Origin: Janthinobacterium sp. PAMC25594
Lineage (GTDB): Bacteria > Pseudomonadota > Gammaproteobacteria > Burkholderiales > Burkholderiaceae_D
DNA: 64,000 nt
NCBI RefSeq assembly: GCF_019443505.1
Contig: NZ_CP080377.1
Location: forward strand, 4,402,001 to 4,466,000
Direction: 5' to 3'
In this document: positions 34,835 to 44,449 of the stretch, piece after piece
Numbering within the stretch: the first letter of the stretch is position 1
Layout of the letters: each line of letters starts with the position of its first letter
Notes under the pieces: model-generated
What the model was told of the DNA's origin: nothing
Seen by the model: the letters and a program-made list of their open reading frames with translations, nothing else
Database searches by the model: none
Position numbers and translations under genes: made by a program

Positions 34835-35343
34835 ACTCAAGTAGGTGACAGATGGTCGTACATCCGGTCATGGCAGCAGTTGCAGGACTGAAGCATGACA
34901 AGATATCGAAGAGTTTCACTCGGGTATGACTCAGCTGAGAGACAACCGAGTCTTGCAGAGAACTGTTGAAATATAGAAAATTGTAAGCAAATGTAAAATA
35001 TCCACAAGCTTTGCAAATAAACTACAGTTTCAATGTTTTATGTAAACAAAACAGGCAAAGGAATCGCGACTCGCCGGTGATTCGGCGGGCGTATAAGACT
35101 GACAAGGCACCTTCTCGTAGCGTGTCTTGTCTTGCCAAGAATGGGTACTCCGGGGAGCCCCTCAATGTTTTATCACTGGTAAACCAGGGATTTGCCTGCG
35201 CAGTTCCTGCGCTGCTAGCCGTTACTACTACGTTGCGACCGGGGCCAGCTACCCGAGCTTTAAGGCGTGTCGCACAGATTCCCATATAATAAGGGATTCA
35301 AATCAAAAAATCGCCTCTCAATGGTGCTTGCCCCTTCCAATTC
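34835..35343. other. Spacer between the intron and lptD: AT-rich and hairpin-rich, no gene
   Basis: About 510 bases, unusually long for the divergent amgK-lptD spacer even after removing the intron. 34960-35060 is markedly AT-rich. 35080-35230 contains several short hairpins (CGCCG...CGGCG near 35076; GCGCAG-TTC-CTGCGC near 35200). A TATAAT at 35285-35290 lies 54 bases before lptD, a likely -10 without a good -35. Open frames here have no ribosome sites. It may hold an RNA gene or remains of an older insertion; I cannot name it. Confidence 0.5.
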
Positions 35344-37593
35344 ATGAGCTGGTTTTCGGCCTCCCCCCCTTCGCAGCGCTGGGCTTTCGCCATCAGCGCG
35401 CTCGTCGCCGCCACGACGGTGCCTGTTCACGCCCAGAAAGCACCGCGTCCGGTTCATGTGGAAGATCCCGACGCGCCCACCGTCATGACGGCGAACAGCA
35501 TGAACGGACGACCCGAAAGGGAGATCAATCTCGATAAAAATGTCGTGATTGAGCGCGGAAAAACCACAAAAATGACGGCCGATACAGCTTGTTACAAACA
35601 AGTTGAAGATCAGTTCGACGCCGAGGGCCATATCAAAATGTGGCGTTTTGGCGATTACTACACGGGTGACGTCCTGAAGCTGAACATGGAGACCGGCAAG
35701 GGTTTCCTGCTTAACCCGACGTACCGCTTCGAAGTGGGCGGCGGCCGGGGCAAGGCCGAGCGCGTCGACTTCATCAACCCCGACGAAGCCAATGTCATCG
35801 AAGGTACGTACAGTACCTGCGAAGGGCCGAATCCGGACTGGTACCTGAAATCGAGCACCTTGAACCTCGATACGGGCCGCGACGTGGGGACGGGCAGCAA
35901 GACCATCATCTATTTCAAGGACGTGCCGATCCTGGGCACGCCGGGCATCTCGTTTTCGCTGTCGGGCGCGCGCCGCTCGGGCTGGCTGGCGCCCACGCCG
36001 GGCTTTGCCTCGAAGAACGGTTTCGAGCTGCTGATGCCGTATTATCTGAACATCGCGCCGAACCGCGACCTGACGCTGTTCCCGCGCTACATCCAGCGGC
36101 GCGGCATCCAGCTCGGTGCGACGGGCCGCTACATGGGCGAGACGGATGCCGGCTTGTACAGCGGTGAAACGTCGGTTGAGTTCTTGCCTAATGACAAGCA
36201 AACCAAGACCAACCGCTACATGATCAAGTCCAAGCACGAGCAGGCGCTGGCCAAGGACTGGACGTACAGCTGGGATCTGCGCGACGCATCGGACAATAAT
36301 TACCCGAACGATTTTTCGAAAAACGTCGCCTCCGCCACCGAGCGCCAGTTGCTGCGCGAATTGCGCACCGATTACCGCACCGAGGACTGGAGCCTGACGG
36401 CGCGCGTGCAGAATTATCAGGTGTTGCAAGACCCCGATGCCGCCAAAGATCCCAGTCTGACTGTGTCGCGGCCGTATGACCGTTTGCCGGCGGTAAACTT
36501 TCACGCTGGTAAATATGACGTCTGGGGCGGTTTCGACTGGACCTTCGACGCGGAAGCGACGCGCTTCGCGCACCCGACGCTGGTGCAAGGGTCGCGCCTC
36601 GTGGTCGTGCCGCAGGTGAGTTTCCCCATCGTGCGCCCTGGCTACTTCATCACGCCCAAGCTGATGCTCAATGCCAGCGCGTATCAGCTCGACAACGATG
36701 CCAGGACCAAGGCACTGTTTCCGGACACGTCGTTTACGCGCGCCGTGCCCACCTTTTCGGTCGACAGCGGCCTGGTGTTCGAACGCGACTCGAATCTGTT
36801 TGGCGCCAAGGGCGGTACGCAAACCCTGGAGCCGCGCCTGTTCTACGTCTATACGCCATACCGCGACCAGTCGCAGTTCCCGAATTTCGATACGGCAGCC
36901 GGCACGTTCAACCTGACGCAGATCTTCACGGAAAACCGTTTTGTTGGCAGCGACCGTATCGGTGATGCCAACCAGGTCACGGCCGCTGTCGTTTCGCGCT
37001 TCTTGCAGTCGGACGGCACGGAGCGCATGCGTCTGACCTTCGGCCAGCGTTTCTACTTTGCCGACCAGCGTGTGCAGCTCTATTCGACCACGCCCGTCAA
37101 TCAGTCGCGTTCGGATATCCTGCTGGCAGCAACGGGCCGCGTGTCGGAGACTTGGACCGTCGATAGCCTGGTGCAGTACAATCCCAGCGATCGCCAGTTG
37201 ATGAGCTCGACGTACTCCTTGCAATATCAGCCAGGTGCCAAGAAAGTATTGAACTTTAGTAACCGTTTTCAGCGTGGCAGCATACGCAATGCGGAAGTGT
37301 CGACGCAATGGCCATTGACGGACCGCTTGTATGGCGTGGGACGCATCAGTTATTCCCTGCTGGACCGGCGCATGCTGGAAAGCCTGGTCGGCCTGGAGTA
37401 CAAGGGCGACTGCTGGGTATTTCGCATGGGAGCGCAGCGTTTCGTGACTTCTGCCAACAAGGCCTCGACGCCGATTTTCTTCCAGCTGGAACTGACTGGG
37501 CTGTCGAATGGCCTGGGTCTGGGCACGAATGGGCTGGAAACATTTACCAAAACCATACCTGGCTACCAGGCACTGAGCCAGCCACTCCGTTAA
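35344..37593 (+). CDS. lptD: LPS-assembly protein LptD
   Basis: 749 aa. A signal peptide ends near VPVHAQ (residue 30). The N-terminal LptA-like OstA jellyroll (NGRPEREINLDKNVVIERG) carries Cys83 and Cys159, and a large beta-barrel follows. The third cysteine is near the C-terminus (YKGDCWVF). Cysteines in these zones form the disulfides needed for maturation in E. coli, which has four; only three are seen here. LptD with LptE inserts LPS in the outer leaflet. It heads the conserved lptD-surA-pdxA-rsmA cluster. Confidence 0.95.
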   Translation: MSWFSASPPSQRWAFAISALVAATTVPVHAQKAPRPVHVEDPDAPTVMTANSMNGRPEREINLDKNVVIERGKTTKMTADTACYKQVEDQFDAEGHIKMWRFGDYYTGDVLKLNMETGKGFLLNPTYRFEVGGGRGKAERVDFINPDEANVIEGTYSTCEGPNPDWYLKSSTLNLDTGRDVGTGSKTIIYFKDVPILGTPGISFSLSGARRSGWLAPTPGFASKNGFELLMPYYLNIAPNRDLTLFPRYIQRRGIQLGATGRYMGETDAGLYSGETSVEFLPNDKQTKTNRYMIKSKHEQALAKDWTYSWDLRDASDNNYPNDFSKNVASATERQLLRELRTDYRTEDWSLTARVQNYQVLQDPDAAKDPSLTVSRPYDRLPAVNFHAGKYDVWGGFDWTFDAEATRFAHPTLVQGSRLVVVPQVSFPIVRPGYFITPKLMLNASAYQLDNDARTKALFPDTSFTRAVPTFSVDSGLVFERDSNLFGAKGGTQTLEPRLFYVYTPYRDQSQFPNFDTAAGTFNLTQIFTENRFVGSDRIGDANQVTAAVVSRFLQSDGTERMRLTFGQRFYFADQRVQLYSTTPVNQSRSDILLAATGRVSETWTVDSLVQYNPSDRQLMSSTYSLQYQPGAKKVLNFSNRFQRGSIRNAEVSTQWPLTDRLYGVGRISYSLLDRRMLESLVGLEYKGDCWVFRMGAQRFVTSANKASTPIFFQLELTGLSNGLGLGTNGLETFTKTIPGYQALSQPLR

Positions 37594-37613
37594 GATAGGC
37601 ACCGTTGCCGCCG

Positions 37614-37649
37614 CCGGTGTTCCCGGCGCTGGCACAAACCGGTTTTTTT
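37614..37649 (+). terminator. Possible rho-independent terminator between lptD and surA
   Basis: CCGGT (37614-37618) and ACCGG (37638-37642) with GC-rich pairing inside, followed by TTTTTTT. It would attenuate lptD transcription before surA. The surA start is only 15 bases beyond, so surA may also have its own promoter. Confidence 0.55.
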
Positions 37650-37663
37650 ATTCACCTGAACTC

Positions 37664-39091
37664 ATGAGCGCTCTACACATTATGCGTAATGCCAGTATGC
37701 ACCAACTCAAAATTGCAACGGTTTTGTTGTGCGCCATTTCCGGCGCCACGACCAGTAGTGTCTGGGCCCAACAGGCTGCACCAGCGCCTGCGAGCAAGCC
37801 CGCTGCCGCTGCTCCAGCACCGGTCAAGGGCTTCACACCGCCGGCCTCGAGCAGTGGCCAGAGCATCGACTCCATCGCCGTCGTCGTCAATGACGATGTG
37901 ATTACGCGCAATGAAGTGGCGGCCCGCATCAAGAGCGTGGAGCAGCGCATGAAGGCGCAGAATATTCCCGTGCCCGATCCCGCCGACCTGCGTCGTCAAT
38001 TGCTGGAGCGCATGATCGTTGAGCGCGCACAAATGCAACTGGCCAAGGAAATGGGCGTGCGCGTGGATGACCTGACCCTGGACCGCGCGATTGCCCGTAT
38101 TGCTGAACAGCAAAAGATGACGGTGCAAGAGCTGCGCAACCAGATGGAAAAAGAAGGCACGCCGTTTGCGACCTTCCGCGAAGAAATCCGCGATGAAATC
38201 ATCATGCAGCGCTTGCGCGAGCATGAAGTCGACGCCAAGATCCAGATTTCCGATTCCGAAGTGGATAACTTCCTGGAAGCGGAAAAAGCGGCGGCCAGCG
38301 AACAGGTGGAGCTGAACCTGGCGCAGATTCTCGTGCGCATTCCGGAAAACTCCAGCCCTGAACAGATCGCCGCGCGCCGCGCGCGCGCCGAAGAAGTCAG
38401 CCGTCAGTTGCGCACGGGCGCCGATTTTGCCAAGATGGCCGCTACCTATTCCGACGCCAGCGATGCACTGAGCGGTGGCGATATCGGCTGGCGCAATAGC
38501 GACCGTTTGCCACCCCTGTTCACGGAGCAACTGCTGAAATTGAAGCCGGGCCAGATCACGCCTATCATCAAGAGCAACACCGGTTTCCACATCCTGAAGC
38601 TGGTGGACCGCCGCAGCGCGGCCGAAGCACAAGCCGTCGCCGCCGTGCAGCAGACGCATGCGCGCCATATCCTGCTGAAAGTGACGCCGACCTTGTCGGC
38701 GGCCGAAGCCAAGCGCAAATTGGCCGAATTGAAAGAGCGTCTCGATAACAAGGCCGCCAAGTTCGAAGACCTGGCCCGCTTGTTCTCGAACGACGGTTCG
38801 GCCGCCAAGGGAGGCGACCTGGGCTGGCTGTATCCAGGCGATACCGTACCGGAATTTGAAACGGCGATGAATGCACTGAAACCGGGCGAAGTGAGCGAGC
38901 CGATCGAATCGAGCTTTGGCTTCCACCTGATCGAAGTGCTGGAACGCAAGAGCGACGACGTCTCGAAAGAGAAGCAGCGCAGCGCCGCACGTAACGCCTT
39001 GCGCGAACGCAAGCTGGAAGAAGCGACGGAAAACTGGGCGCGCGAAGTACGCGACCGTGCCTACGTCGAATTCCGCGCGGACGACCAGTAA
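37664..39091 (+). CDS. surA: Periplasmic chaperone / peptidyl-prolyl isomerase SurA
   Basis: 475 aa from the first ATG; the true start may be one of two later Met codons (37682 or 37697), because [26 protein letters not shown] is the signal peptide. A Pro/Ala linker follows. The SurA N-domain runs from [19 protein letters not shown]. Two parvulin domains are visible: [17 protein letters not shown] with [21 protein letters not shown], and [18 protein letters not shown] with [10 protein letters not shown]. SurA escorts outer-membrane proteins, including LptD, to the Bam complex, so pairing with lptD and a bamE gene in this window makes sense. Confidence 0.95.
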   Translation: MSALHIMRNASMHQLKIATVLLCAISGATTSSVWAQQAAPAPASKPAAAAPAPVKGFTPPASSSGQSIDSIAVVVNDDVITRNEVAARIKSVEQRMKAQNIPVPDPADLRRQLLERMIVERAQMQLAKEMGVRVDDLTLDRAIARIAEQQKMTVQELRNQMEKEGTPFATFREEIRDEIIMQRLREHEVDAKIQISDSEVDNFLEAEKAAASEQVELNLAQILVRIPENSSPEQIAARRARAEEVSRQLRTGADFAKMAATYSDASDALSGGDIGWRNSDRLPPLFTEQLLKLKPGQITPIIKSNTGFHILKLVDRRSAAEAQAVAAVQQTHARHILLKVTPTLSAAEAKRKLAELKERLDNKAAKFEDLARLFSNDGSAAKGGDLGWLYPGDTVPEFETAMNALKPGEVSEPIESSFGFHLIEVLERKSDDVSKEKQRSAARNALRERKLEEATENWAREVRDRAYVEFRADDQ

Positions 39092-39110
39092 TGCTGCCAA
39101 TTATTTGCGC

Positions 39111-40166
39111 ATGAGTAATTTGCCTGCATCACGCCGCCCGGCCATCGCCATTACCTGTGGCGAACCGGCCGGTGTCGGCCCGGAAATCTCCATACGCGCG
39201 GCCTGGGCCATGCGCAATGACGTCAACTGCATCCTGCTGGGCGACGCCGCCTTCCTGGCGCTGACGGCCAGCCTGATCGATCCGGAGATCCGCCTGGCGG
39301 CGCTGTCGCTGCAAGCCGTGCGCAACAACGGCCTGCCGCATTTCGGCCCCGACCGCCTGGCCGTGATCGATATTCCGACTGTCAATAATGTCATTCCTGG
39401 CGTACTCGACAAGGAAAACGGGCGCTCCGTGCTGGCGACCCTGGACGCGGCCGTGGAAGGCATCGAAGCCGGCTGGTTTGGCGCCATGGTCACGGCGCCC
39501 TTGCAAAAGAGCACGATCAACGACGCCGGCGTGGCTTTTTCCGGCCATACGGAATACCTGGCAGAAAAAACCAACACACCGCAAGTGGTGATGATGCTGG
39601 CCGGCGAACCGGGACACGGCGAACCGACCCTGCGCGTGGCGCTGGCCACCACGCATTTGCCCTTGAAGGACGTGTCCGCCGCCATCACCCTGGACCGCCT
39701 GGCCGTCACCCTGGATATCATTCAGACAGACTTGCAACAGAAATTCGGCATCGCCGCGCCGCGCATCCTGGTGACCGGCCTGAACCCGCATGCGGGCGAG
39801 GGCGGTTATCTGGGGCGCGAGGAAATCGATGTGATCGCCCCGGCGATTGCCGCGGCGCAAGCGCGCGGCATCGATGCGCGCGGACCGTACCCTGCCGACA
39901 CCCTGTTTCAGCACAAATACCTGGCCGACGCCGATTGCGTGCTGGCCATGTACCACGACCAGGGCTTGCCCGTGCTGAAATACGCGACCTTCGGGCGCGG
40001 CATCAATATCACCCTGGGCTTGCCGCTGATCCGCACCTCGGTCGACCATGGCACGGCGCTGGACCTGGCCGCGCAAGGGCTGGGGCTGGCCGATTGCCAC
40101 AGCATGGAGCAGGCGCTGCAAACGGCGCTCGACATGCTGCGCGCCAGCACCCCGACCAGAGCGTAG
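39111..40166 (+). CDS. pdxA: 4-hydroxythreonine-4-phosphate dehydrogenase
   Basis: 351 aa from the ATG at 39111. Family motifs: [15 protein letters not shown] at the N-terminus, [39 protein letters not shown], and [20 protein letters not shown]. It is a metal- and NAD-dependent enzyme of pyridoxal-phosphate synthesis. The ribosome site is poor; an in-frame TTG two codons earlier is the alternative. It starts 19 bases after surA. Its stop codon lies inside a REP-like repeat. Confidence 0.95.
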   Translation: MSNLPASRRPAIAITCGEPAGVGPEISIRAAWAMRNDVNCILLGDAAFLALTASLIDPEIRLAALSLQAVRNNGLPHFGPDRLAVIDIPTVNNVIPGVLDKENGRSVLATLDAAVEGIEAGWFGAMVTAPLQKSTINDAGVAFSGHTEYLAEKTNTPQVVMMLAGEPGHGEPTLRVALATTHLPLKDVSAAITLDRLAVTLDIIQTDLQQKFGIAAPRILVTGLNPHAGEGGYLGREEIDVIAPAIAAAQARGIDARGPYPADTLFQHKYLADADCVLAMYHDQGLPVLKYATFGRGINITLGLPLIRTSVDHGTALDLAAQGLGLADCHSMEQALQTALDMLRASTPTRA

Positions 40167-40195
40167 GTCGGGTTAGCCGCAAGGCGTAACCCGAC
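40162..40195. repeat. REP-like palindromic repeat, copy 2
   Basis: CGTAGGTCGGGTTAGC and GCGTAACCCGAC pair around CGCAAG. Compared with the other copies (GGATTA/TAATCC), both arms carry matching changes (GGGTTA/TAACCC), so the stem is preserved. The pdxA stop codon TAG is part of it. Confidence 0.75.
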
Positions 40196-40257
40196 GCTGC
40201 CTGCTCAACGATCCCGCCGGCCTGTGCCGGCTTTACCGCATTGATAGAAAACAGAAT

Positions 40258-41037
40258 ATGAAACACGTTGCCCGCAAACGCTTTGGCCAGAACTTCCTGC
40301 ACGACCGCTTCGTCCTCAACGACATCACGGCCGCCATCGCGCCGCAGGAGGACGATGCCATGGTCGAGATCGGCCCCGGCCTGGGCGCCATGACGGAGCA
40401 GTTGCTGCGCCACCTGAAGCAGATGCATGTGGTGGAACTGGACCGCGACCTGATCGTGCGCCTGGAAAAGACCTTCAATCCGGCCAAGCTGACGATCCAC
40501 TCGGGCGACGCGCTGAAGTTTGATTTCGCGCAAATTCCCGTGCCGGCCGGCCAGAAGTTGCGCATCGTGGGCAACTTGCCGTACAACATTTCCAGCCCGC
40601 TGCTGTTCCACCTGGCGGACTTCGCGCCATTGGTAAAAGACCAGCATTTCATGCTGCAAAAGGAAGTCGTCGAGCGCATGGTGGCCGAGCCGGGCAGCAA
40701 GGCGTTTGGCCGCCTGTCCGTGATGCTGCAATGGCGCTACGACATGACCTTGATGTTCATCGTGCCGCCGACGGCCTTCGATCCGCCGCCGAAGGTGGAA
40801 TCGGCCATCGTGCGCATGATCCCCGTGGCCGAGCGCCTGGCGTGCGACCAGGCGACGCTGGAAGCGGTCGTCATGAAGGCCTTCTCGCAGCGCCGCAAGG
40901 TGATCCGCAACTGCCTGGCCGGGATGTTTACGGAAGAGCAGATCAAGGCGGCCGGCATCGATCCGACCAAACGTCCGGAAACCGTGGGGCTGGAGCAGTA
41001 TGTTGCTTTGGCGAATTTGCTGAAGGCACCTGTGTAA
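40258..41037 (+). CDS. rsmA: 16S rRNA (A1518/A1519) dimethyltransferase KsgA/RsmA
   Basis: 259 aa. It starts [16 protein letters not shown], the typical family N-terminus. The SAM site is [15 protein letters not shown] and the catalytic motif [14 protein letters not shown]-terminal helical domain with [12 protein letters not shown] follows. It dimethylates two adenosines at the 3' end of 16S rRNA. It is the last gene of the lptD cluster. The 50-base gap to the convergent LysR gene has an imperfect GGGTCCGACCCC-type stretch that could form a hairpin. Confidence 0.97.
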   Translation: MKHVARKRFGQNFLHDRFVLNDITAAIAPQEDDAMVEIGPGLGAMTEQLLRHLKQMHVVELDRDLIVRLEKTFNPAKLTIHSGDALKFDFAQIPVPAGQKLRIVGNLPYNISSPLLFHLADFAPLVKDQHFMLQKEVVERMVAEPGSKAFGRLSVMLQWRYDMTLMFIVPPTAFDPPPKVESAIVRMIPVAERLACDQATLEAVVMKAFSQRRKVIRNCLAGMFTEEQIKAAGIDPTKRPETVGLEQYVALANLLKAPV

Positions 41038-41087
41038 GCATTGTCAAACCCAGGGTCCGACCCCGGCTGTTCATCGGTTGGGGTTAA

Positions 41088-42005
41088 TCAAAACCACTGG
41101 TCGACTTGCTGTAAATCCTGCCGCAACGCTGAAAAACAGTCGTCCACATGGTGGTTGCGGCTGATTTCATTGCGCCGCATCAAGGCGATCTTGCGCTTGC
41201 AGGTGGGCTGGCGCAGCGGCGCCACGTGCAGATCCTCGTCATTGAGGAAAGTCGTGTACAGACTGGGCATGATGCCCACGGCGATGCCGGCGCGCACCAC
41301 GCCATACAGCGACTCGCTGTGGATCATCTGGTACAGGTTCGACGGGCTCAAGCCATGCTGGCGCAGCGCGCTCGAAGCGAATTCCCAGATGCTGCCCTTG
41401 GTAAACACGACGATTTCCTGGCCCGCCAGCTGCTCCCAGCGCACTTCCTTGAGCGGCGCCAGCGCATGGCGCCCCGCCGTCACCAGCACCAGCTCGTCTT
41501 CGAACAGGCCCACGCTTTCCAGAGAAACGGAACCGGGTACCTCGATGCCCACGCAAAAGTCCAGCTGGCCCGAATGCAGCGCGTGCAGCAAGCCATCGTT
41601 GGGCATGTCCGACAGGACGATTTCCACTTCATCGCCATGCTGCTCGCTGTAGCGCGCCACCACCACGGCCGTCATCGCCATGGCCGACGGAATCGCGCCG
41701 ATGCGGATGCGGTGCCGGCCGCTGCCTATGGCGCGCTGGATATCGGCAAAAGTGTTGCTCGCCGTATTCAATAAATGCGTGGCGTAGTCGAGCGCCAGCT
41801 TGCCTTCGCGCGTCAGTTCCAGCTGGTGGGTTGTGCGGTTAAACAACTTTTTCCCCAGTTGATTTTCCAGCAGCTTGATCGACGCGCTGAGGGCCGGCTG
41901 GGTCACGCACAATTCCTGTGCAGCCTTGCTGAAGCTGTTTACCCGGGCCAGGGTGGCAAACGCTTGCAAATGTCGTAAGGAAATCTTCTTGCTCAGTTCA
42001 TGCAT
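41088..42005 (-). CDS. LysR-family transcriptional regulator of the nucleoside-type uptake cluster
   Basis: 305 aa. The N-terminal winged HTH is LRHLQAFATLARVNSFSKAAQELCVTQPALSASIKLLENQLG; the effector domain follows from about residue 95 (HRIRIGAIPSAMAM). It is divergent from the porin-ABC transporter-hydrolase cluster with an AT-rich 227-base spacer holding a dyad (42015-42029). It most likely activates that cluster in response to the imported compound or a product, and represses itself. The effector is unknown. Confidence 0.92.
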   Translation of the reverse strand: MHELSKKISLRHLQAFATLARVNSFSKAAQELCVTQPALSASIKLLENQLGKKLFNRTTHQLELTREGKLALDYATHLLNTASNTFADIQRAIGSGRHRIRIGAIPSAMAMTAVVVARYSEQHGDEVEIVLSDMPNDGLLHALHSGQLDFCVGIEVPGSVSLESVGLFEDELVLVTAGRHALAPLKEVRWEQLAGQEIVVFTKGSIWEFASSALRQHGLSPSNLYQMIHSESLYGVVRAGIAVGIMPSLYTTFLNDEDLHVAPLRQPTCKRKIALMRRNEISRNHHVDDCFSALRQDLQQVDQWF

Positions 42006-42014
42006 GGGCGTTGC

Positions 42015-42029
42015 TTATTAGAAAAAGTA
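42015..42029. promoter_or_regulatory. Candidate LysR-type binding dyad
   Basis: ATTAGAAAAAGTAAT has ATTA and TAAT ends around 7 bases and contains the T-N11-A pattern of LysR sites. It begins 10 bases upstream of the regulator's own start, the usual autoregulatory position, in a stretch (42010-42120) much more AT-rich than the flanking genes. Confidence 0.45.
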
Positions 42030-42232
42030 ATGGATTTATAAAAATAAACAAATTTTCTTATCCCGCAATTTACCATATTCTGGACTGGTCTTTACTTGTC
42101 TTGAAAGCAATAATATTCAGGAGAAGCGCCTGGAATGCGGCACCGGCACGTGCGGCGGCGCGTCAGGCAAGGGACGCATCAATAAAATAATTCCAAAAAA
42201 ACTCAGGGTTTATTCTTTTTAGGGTGGCGGCG

Positions 42233-43348
42233 ATGAACAAATGGATGACGGGAACGATGGTGGTGGGTGGCTTGCTGGCGGCGCAGGGCGCGGCGCAGGC
42301 GCAAAGCAGCGTGCAAGTGTATGGACTGCTGTCGGCCGGTATCGGCTATGTGTCGGATGAGGGTAACGGCAGCCGCACGCATGCGCTGAGCGGCACGAAT
42401 CAGAATCCCCGCATCGGTTTCCGCGGCCAGGAAGACCTGGGCGACGGCACCAAGGCCGTCTTCGTGCTGGAAAACGGTTTTAACGTGATGACGGGCACGG
42501 CTGCGCAAAGCGGCCGCCTGTTCGGCCGCCAGTCGTATGTGGGCTTGTCGAGCAACGACAAGGGCACGCTCACCCTGGGGCGCCAGTATGAAGCCATCAA
42601 GGACCTGCTGGGCCCCGTGGTCATCGCCAGTAACGGCGTGCACATCGGCGACAACGACAATGGCTACAACAACCTGCGCGTGCAAAACGCCGTCAAGTAT
42701 GTCAGCCCGAACATCAGCAAGCTGTCGTTCACGGGCTTGTATGGCTTCAGCGAAAATCCGGCGGACTCCAAGCGCAACCGCGTCTACAGCATGGGCGCCG
42801 GCTACAAGGTCGATGCCTTCAGCTGGGCCGTTGCCTATACGAAGATGGATCACCCGAACAGCCCCGACGCGCCGAATGGCGCCATCGGCAACGACTACGG
42901 CAGTTCCCTGTTGATTTTCAACAAGAGCGCCGTCAAGGGCGCTGGCGTGGACAGCCAGGCCATCGCCGGCACGGGAGGCTTTTATAATGTGGGCAGGACC
43001 AAGTTTGGCGCGCTGTACACCAACGTGCGCTACCACTACCTGGATCAAAGCAATCTGACCTTGCAAAACGTGGACCTGAACGTGAACCACAAGCTGACGG
43101 AAGCGCTGAACCTGGGCGCGTCGTATTTCTATACCACCGGAAAATATGACGTGATCAACAAGACGCCGAAATGGCATCAGGTCAACTTCCAGGCCGATTA
43201 CTTCCTGTCCAAGCGCACCGATGTCGCCGTCACCTGGAGCTACCAGAAAGCGGCCGGCGATGCGACGTTCGCGCGCGTGTTCGGTTTCGGCGCCTCGGCC
43301 GGCAAGACGCAAAGCGTCCTGATCGTCGGCATGCGACATTATTTCTGA
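42233..43348 (+). CDS. Trimeric outer-membrane porin, Burkholderiales type
   Basis: 371 aa from the ATG at 42233, with AGGGTGG upstream. A signal peptide ends at GAAQAQ (residue 25). The mature start SSVQVYGLLSAGIGYVSD is characteristic of the Gram-negative porin family of Neisseria and Burkholderiales. SYVGLSSNDKGTLTLGRQY is the conserved loop/strand, and the chain ends VLIVGMRHYF with the C-terminal Phe needed for Bam assembly. It is the first gene of a cluster with an ABC importer and two hydrolases, so it may admit the same solute. Confidence 0.92.
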   Translation: MNKWMTGTMVVGGLLAAQGAAQAQSSVQVYGLLSAGIGYVSDEGNGSRTHALSGTNQNPRIGFRGQEDLGDGTKAVFVLENGFNVMTGTAAQSGRLFGRQSYVGLSSNDKGTLTLGRQYEAIKDLLGPVVIASNGVHIGDNDNGYNNLRVQNAVKYVSPNISKLSFTGLYGFSENPADSKRNRVYSMGAGYKVDAFSWAVAYTKMDHPNSPDAPNGAIGNDYGSSLLIFNKSAVKGAGVDSQAIAGTGGFYNVGRTKFGALYTNVRYHYLDQSNLTLQNVDLNVNHKLTEALNLGASYFYTTGKYDVINKTPKWHQVNFQADYFLSKRTDVAVTWSYQKAAGDATFARVFGFGASAGKTQSVLIVGMRHYF

Positions 43349-43405
43349 TTCTGATTCATCTTTACAGGCGCTGTCCCGCAGCGCCGCCCCCTGAAAGGAA
43401 GCATT

Positions 43406-44428
43406 TTGAAAAAGCACCTCATGTTGGCGTTGAGCCTAGGCTTGCTGGCTAACGCCGCCCACGCGGAAAAACGCGAGCTGGTCATTTCGGCCTATCCGAT
43501 TGCCCAGCCCTTGTTCATGAAGTATGTGTACGAGCCGTTCAAGGCCAAATGCGGGTGCGATATCAAGGTGGAAACGGGGAATAACGCGGACCGCATCGCC
43601 AAGCTGGTGGTGCACGCCAAGAATCCGGTGATCGACCTGGTGCTGCTGTCCGATTCCGGCATGCTGGAAGCGGCGCAAAAAGGCGTGATCCAGCCCATGG
43701 ATTACGCCAAGCTGAGCAATTATAAGGCCCTGTACGATGTGGCGAAAAACCCCATCGGCGGCAACTACGCCGTCGGCTACACGCTGTATTCCGTGGGCCT
43801 GGTGTACCGCAGCGACAAGATCGCCCCGCTGACGTCCTGGAAGGACCTGTGGCGCCCCGAACTGAAAGGCCGCGTGGCCTTCCCCGACGTGAGCACCACG
43901 CAGGGCCCGTTGATGCTGCGCATGGCCGATGCGGCCTGGGGCGGCAAGACGGAAGACTATGCCACCGGCTTTGCCAAGATCGTCGGCATGAAGGGCAACG
44001 TCGTCACGTTCTCGAAGAACAGCGCGCAGCTCGCGGCCCTGTTCGCGCAGGATGAAATCTGGGCCGCGCCCGTGGCGCGCTTTACCTGGTCGCAAATGCT
44101 CAAGACGGGCCTGCCCCTGAAATGGAGCATCCCGGCCGAAGGCCAGGCGGCCGGCATGAACGTGATGGGCATCGTGGCCGGCTCGAAGAATGCGGACCTG
44201 GCCTACCAGCTGATGGATTTCTGGCTGTCCAAGGAAGTGCAGACGCAGCTGGCGACCAACCTGGTCGACTCGCCCGTCAACAAGGACGTGCGGCTGTCCG
44301 TGGCGGCCGCGCAATTCAATACCTATGGCGCCGATCAAATCAGCTCGCTGAAATTCGTCAAGCCGGAAACCATCCTCAAGCAGCGCAGCAACTGGATGAC
44401 GCAGTGGAACAAGGCCATGAGCAAATAG
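43406..44428 (+). CDS. ABC transporter substrate-binding protein (PotD/iron-type fold)
   Basis: 340 aa starting at TTG (43406), 7 bases after AAAGGAAG. A signal peptide ends near NAAHA. The mature protein (ELVISAYPIAQPLFMKYVYEPFKAKCGCDIKV) is a class-II periplasmic binding protein like those for polyamines, Fe3+ or thiamine. Two cysteines lie in the first lobe (KCGCD). The companion permeases and ATPase are of PotABC type. The fold alone does not fix the ligand; downstream nucleoside-family hydrolases suggest a nucleoside or purine-like solute. Confidence 0.88.
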   Translation: MKKHLMLALSLGLLANAAHAEKRELVISAYPIAQPLFMKYVYEPFKAKCGCDIKVETGNNADRIAKLVVHAKNPVIDLVLLSDSGMLEAAQKGVIQPMDYAKLSNYKALYDVAKNPIGGNYAVGYTLYSVGLVYRSDKIAPLTSWKDLWRPELKGRVAFPDVSTTQGPLMLRMADAAWGGKTEDYATGFAKIVGMKGNVVTFSKNSAQLAALFAQDEIWAAPVARFTWSQMLKTGLPLKWSIPAEGQAAGMNVMGIVAGSKNADLAYQLMDFWLSKEVQTQLATNLVDSPVNKDVRLSVAAAQFNTYGADQISSLKFVKPETILKQRSNWMTQWNKAMSK

Positions 44429-44449
44429 TGGTGACGAGGAGAAAACACC

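Noticed and set aside
34740..34835. EBS/IBS pairing candidates (TCAAG and GGTGA in the intron against CTTGA and TCACC in the 5' exon)
   Set aside because: Complementarity is only 5 bases each and the order of the two sites is opposite to that usual in domain I, so it may be chance.
34830..35277. GTGCGAC on the minus strand near 35276 as the intron 5' end
   Set aside because: It would make the region before the protein over 1 kb and the following bases do not form the expected first stem, while GTGCG at 34834 does both.
35260..37635. 791-codon minus-strand open frame opposite lptD
   Set aside because: Antisense to a gene with clear LptD features; no domain or ribosome site.
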